Source of the DNA: an uncultured Pseudomonadota bacterium
Lineage (GTDB): Bacteria > Myxococcota_A > Polyangia > HGW-17
Direction: 5' to 3'
Assembly (NCBI GenBank): GCA_938004375.1
Contig: CALKWH010000325.1
Location: forward strand, 1 to 24,432
DNA: 24,432 nucleotides
The translations under genes and the position numbers were made by a program. Position 1 is the first letter of the stretch; each line of letters begins with the position of its first letter. The notes under the pieces are model-generated. The model saw only the letters and a list, made by a program, of their open reading frames with translations, had not been told where the DNA came from and made no database searches. Positions 24,389 through 24,432 of the stretch are shown here, one piece after another.

Positions 24389-24432
24389 AGATCGGAAGAG
24401 CGTCGTGTAGGGAAAGAGTGTAGATCTCGGTG
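24389..24432 (-). other. Illumina adapter (not biological)
   Basis: The last 44 bases begin AGATCGGAAGAGCGTCGTGT and are the exact reverse complement of bases 4-47. They are the read-through form of the same P5-side adapter. The perfect terminal inverted repeat of this contig is therefore technical. Confidence 0.98.

Noticed and set aside
1..24432. Terminal inverted repeat of a mobile or linear element
   Set aside because: Both copies are Illumina adapter sequence.

Overview
The window is a 24.4 kb assembled fragment of a GC-rich bacterial chromosome that carries Illumina adapter sequence at both ends (1-47 and 24389-24432). Only 48-24388 is biological. The most likely source is a member of the Myxococcota or a related former deltaproteobacterium. 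Evidence is a secreted protein with a MYXO-CTERM-like tail (Gly/Cys motif, hydrophobic helix, Arg-rich end), MopE-like CDGEDNDCDG and CGDGxC cysteine motifs, an RpoH-type sigma factor with a long charged N-terminus, a eukaryote-like Ser/Thr kinase and a large hybrid histidine kinase. This is inference from protein style; no rRNA or tRNA gene is present to fix the taxon.

Layout. (1) 48-4406: thiamine genes. The 3' half of thiH overlaps thiE; thiG lies 2.2 kb further on, separated by an opposite-strand trio (a 54-aa coiled-coil protein, trmB and a transglutaminase-like protein). (2) 4439-8251: a hexanucleotide repeat, then a minus-strand operon of a Ser/Thr kinase and two lipoproteins, divergent from a DEDDh exonuclease with a WYL-like tail. 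(3) 8201-13566, minus strand: an RluA-type pseudouridine synthase, a TPR lipoprotein and a CHASE/PAS hybrid histidine kinase whose 3' end overlaps the exonuclease gene by 51 bp. (4) 13584-17571, minus strand: a tightly coupled operon (stand-alone AICAR formyltransferase, fxsA, rpoH-like sigma, rsmI), followed by a strong promoter and an unassigned structured RNA or leader. (5) 17597-24388, plus strand: a cell-envelope run of a DacB/PBP4 peptidase, a Cys-rich lipoprotein, a secreted propeller-like protein, an NlpC/P60-like MYXO-CTERM protein, a radical SAM enzyme and the start of an RND/MMPL exporter; the last four are tightly packed.

Several first genes lack a Shine-Dalgarno sequence but have a -35/-10 pair with 17-bp spacing placed 6-10 bp before the start codon, which suggests leaderless or near-leaderless transcripts. 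Most of the window is housekeeping. The points I consider least explained are the structured RNA/leader at 13584-13787, the exonuclease-WYL fusion, and the radical SAM/exporter/secreted-protein operon.
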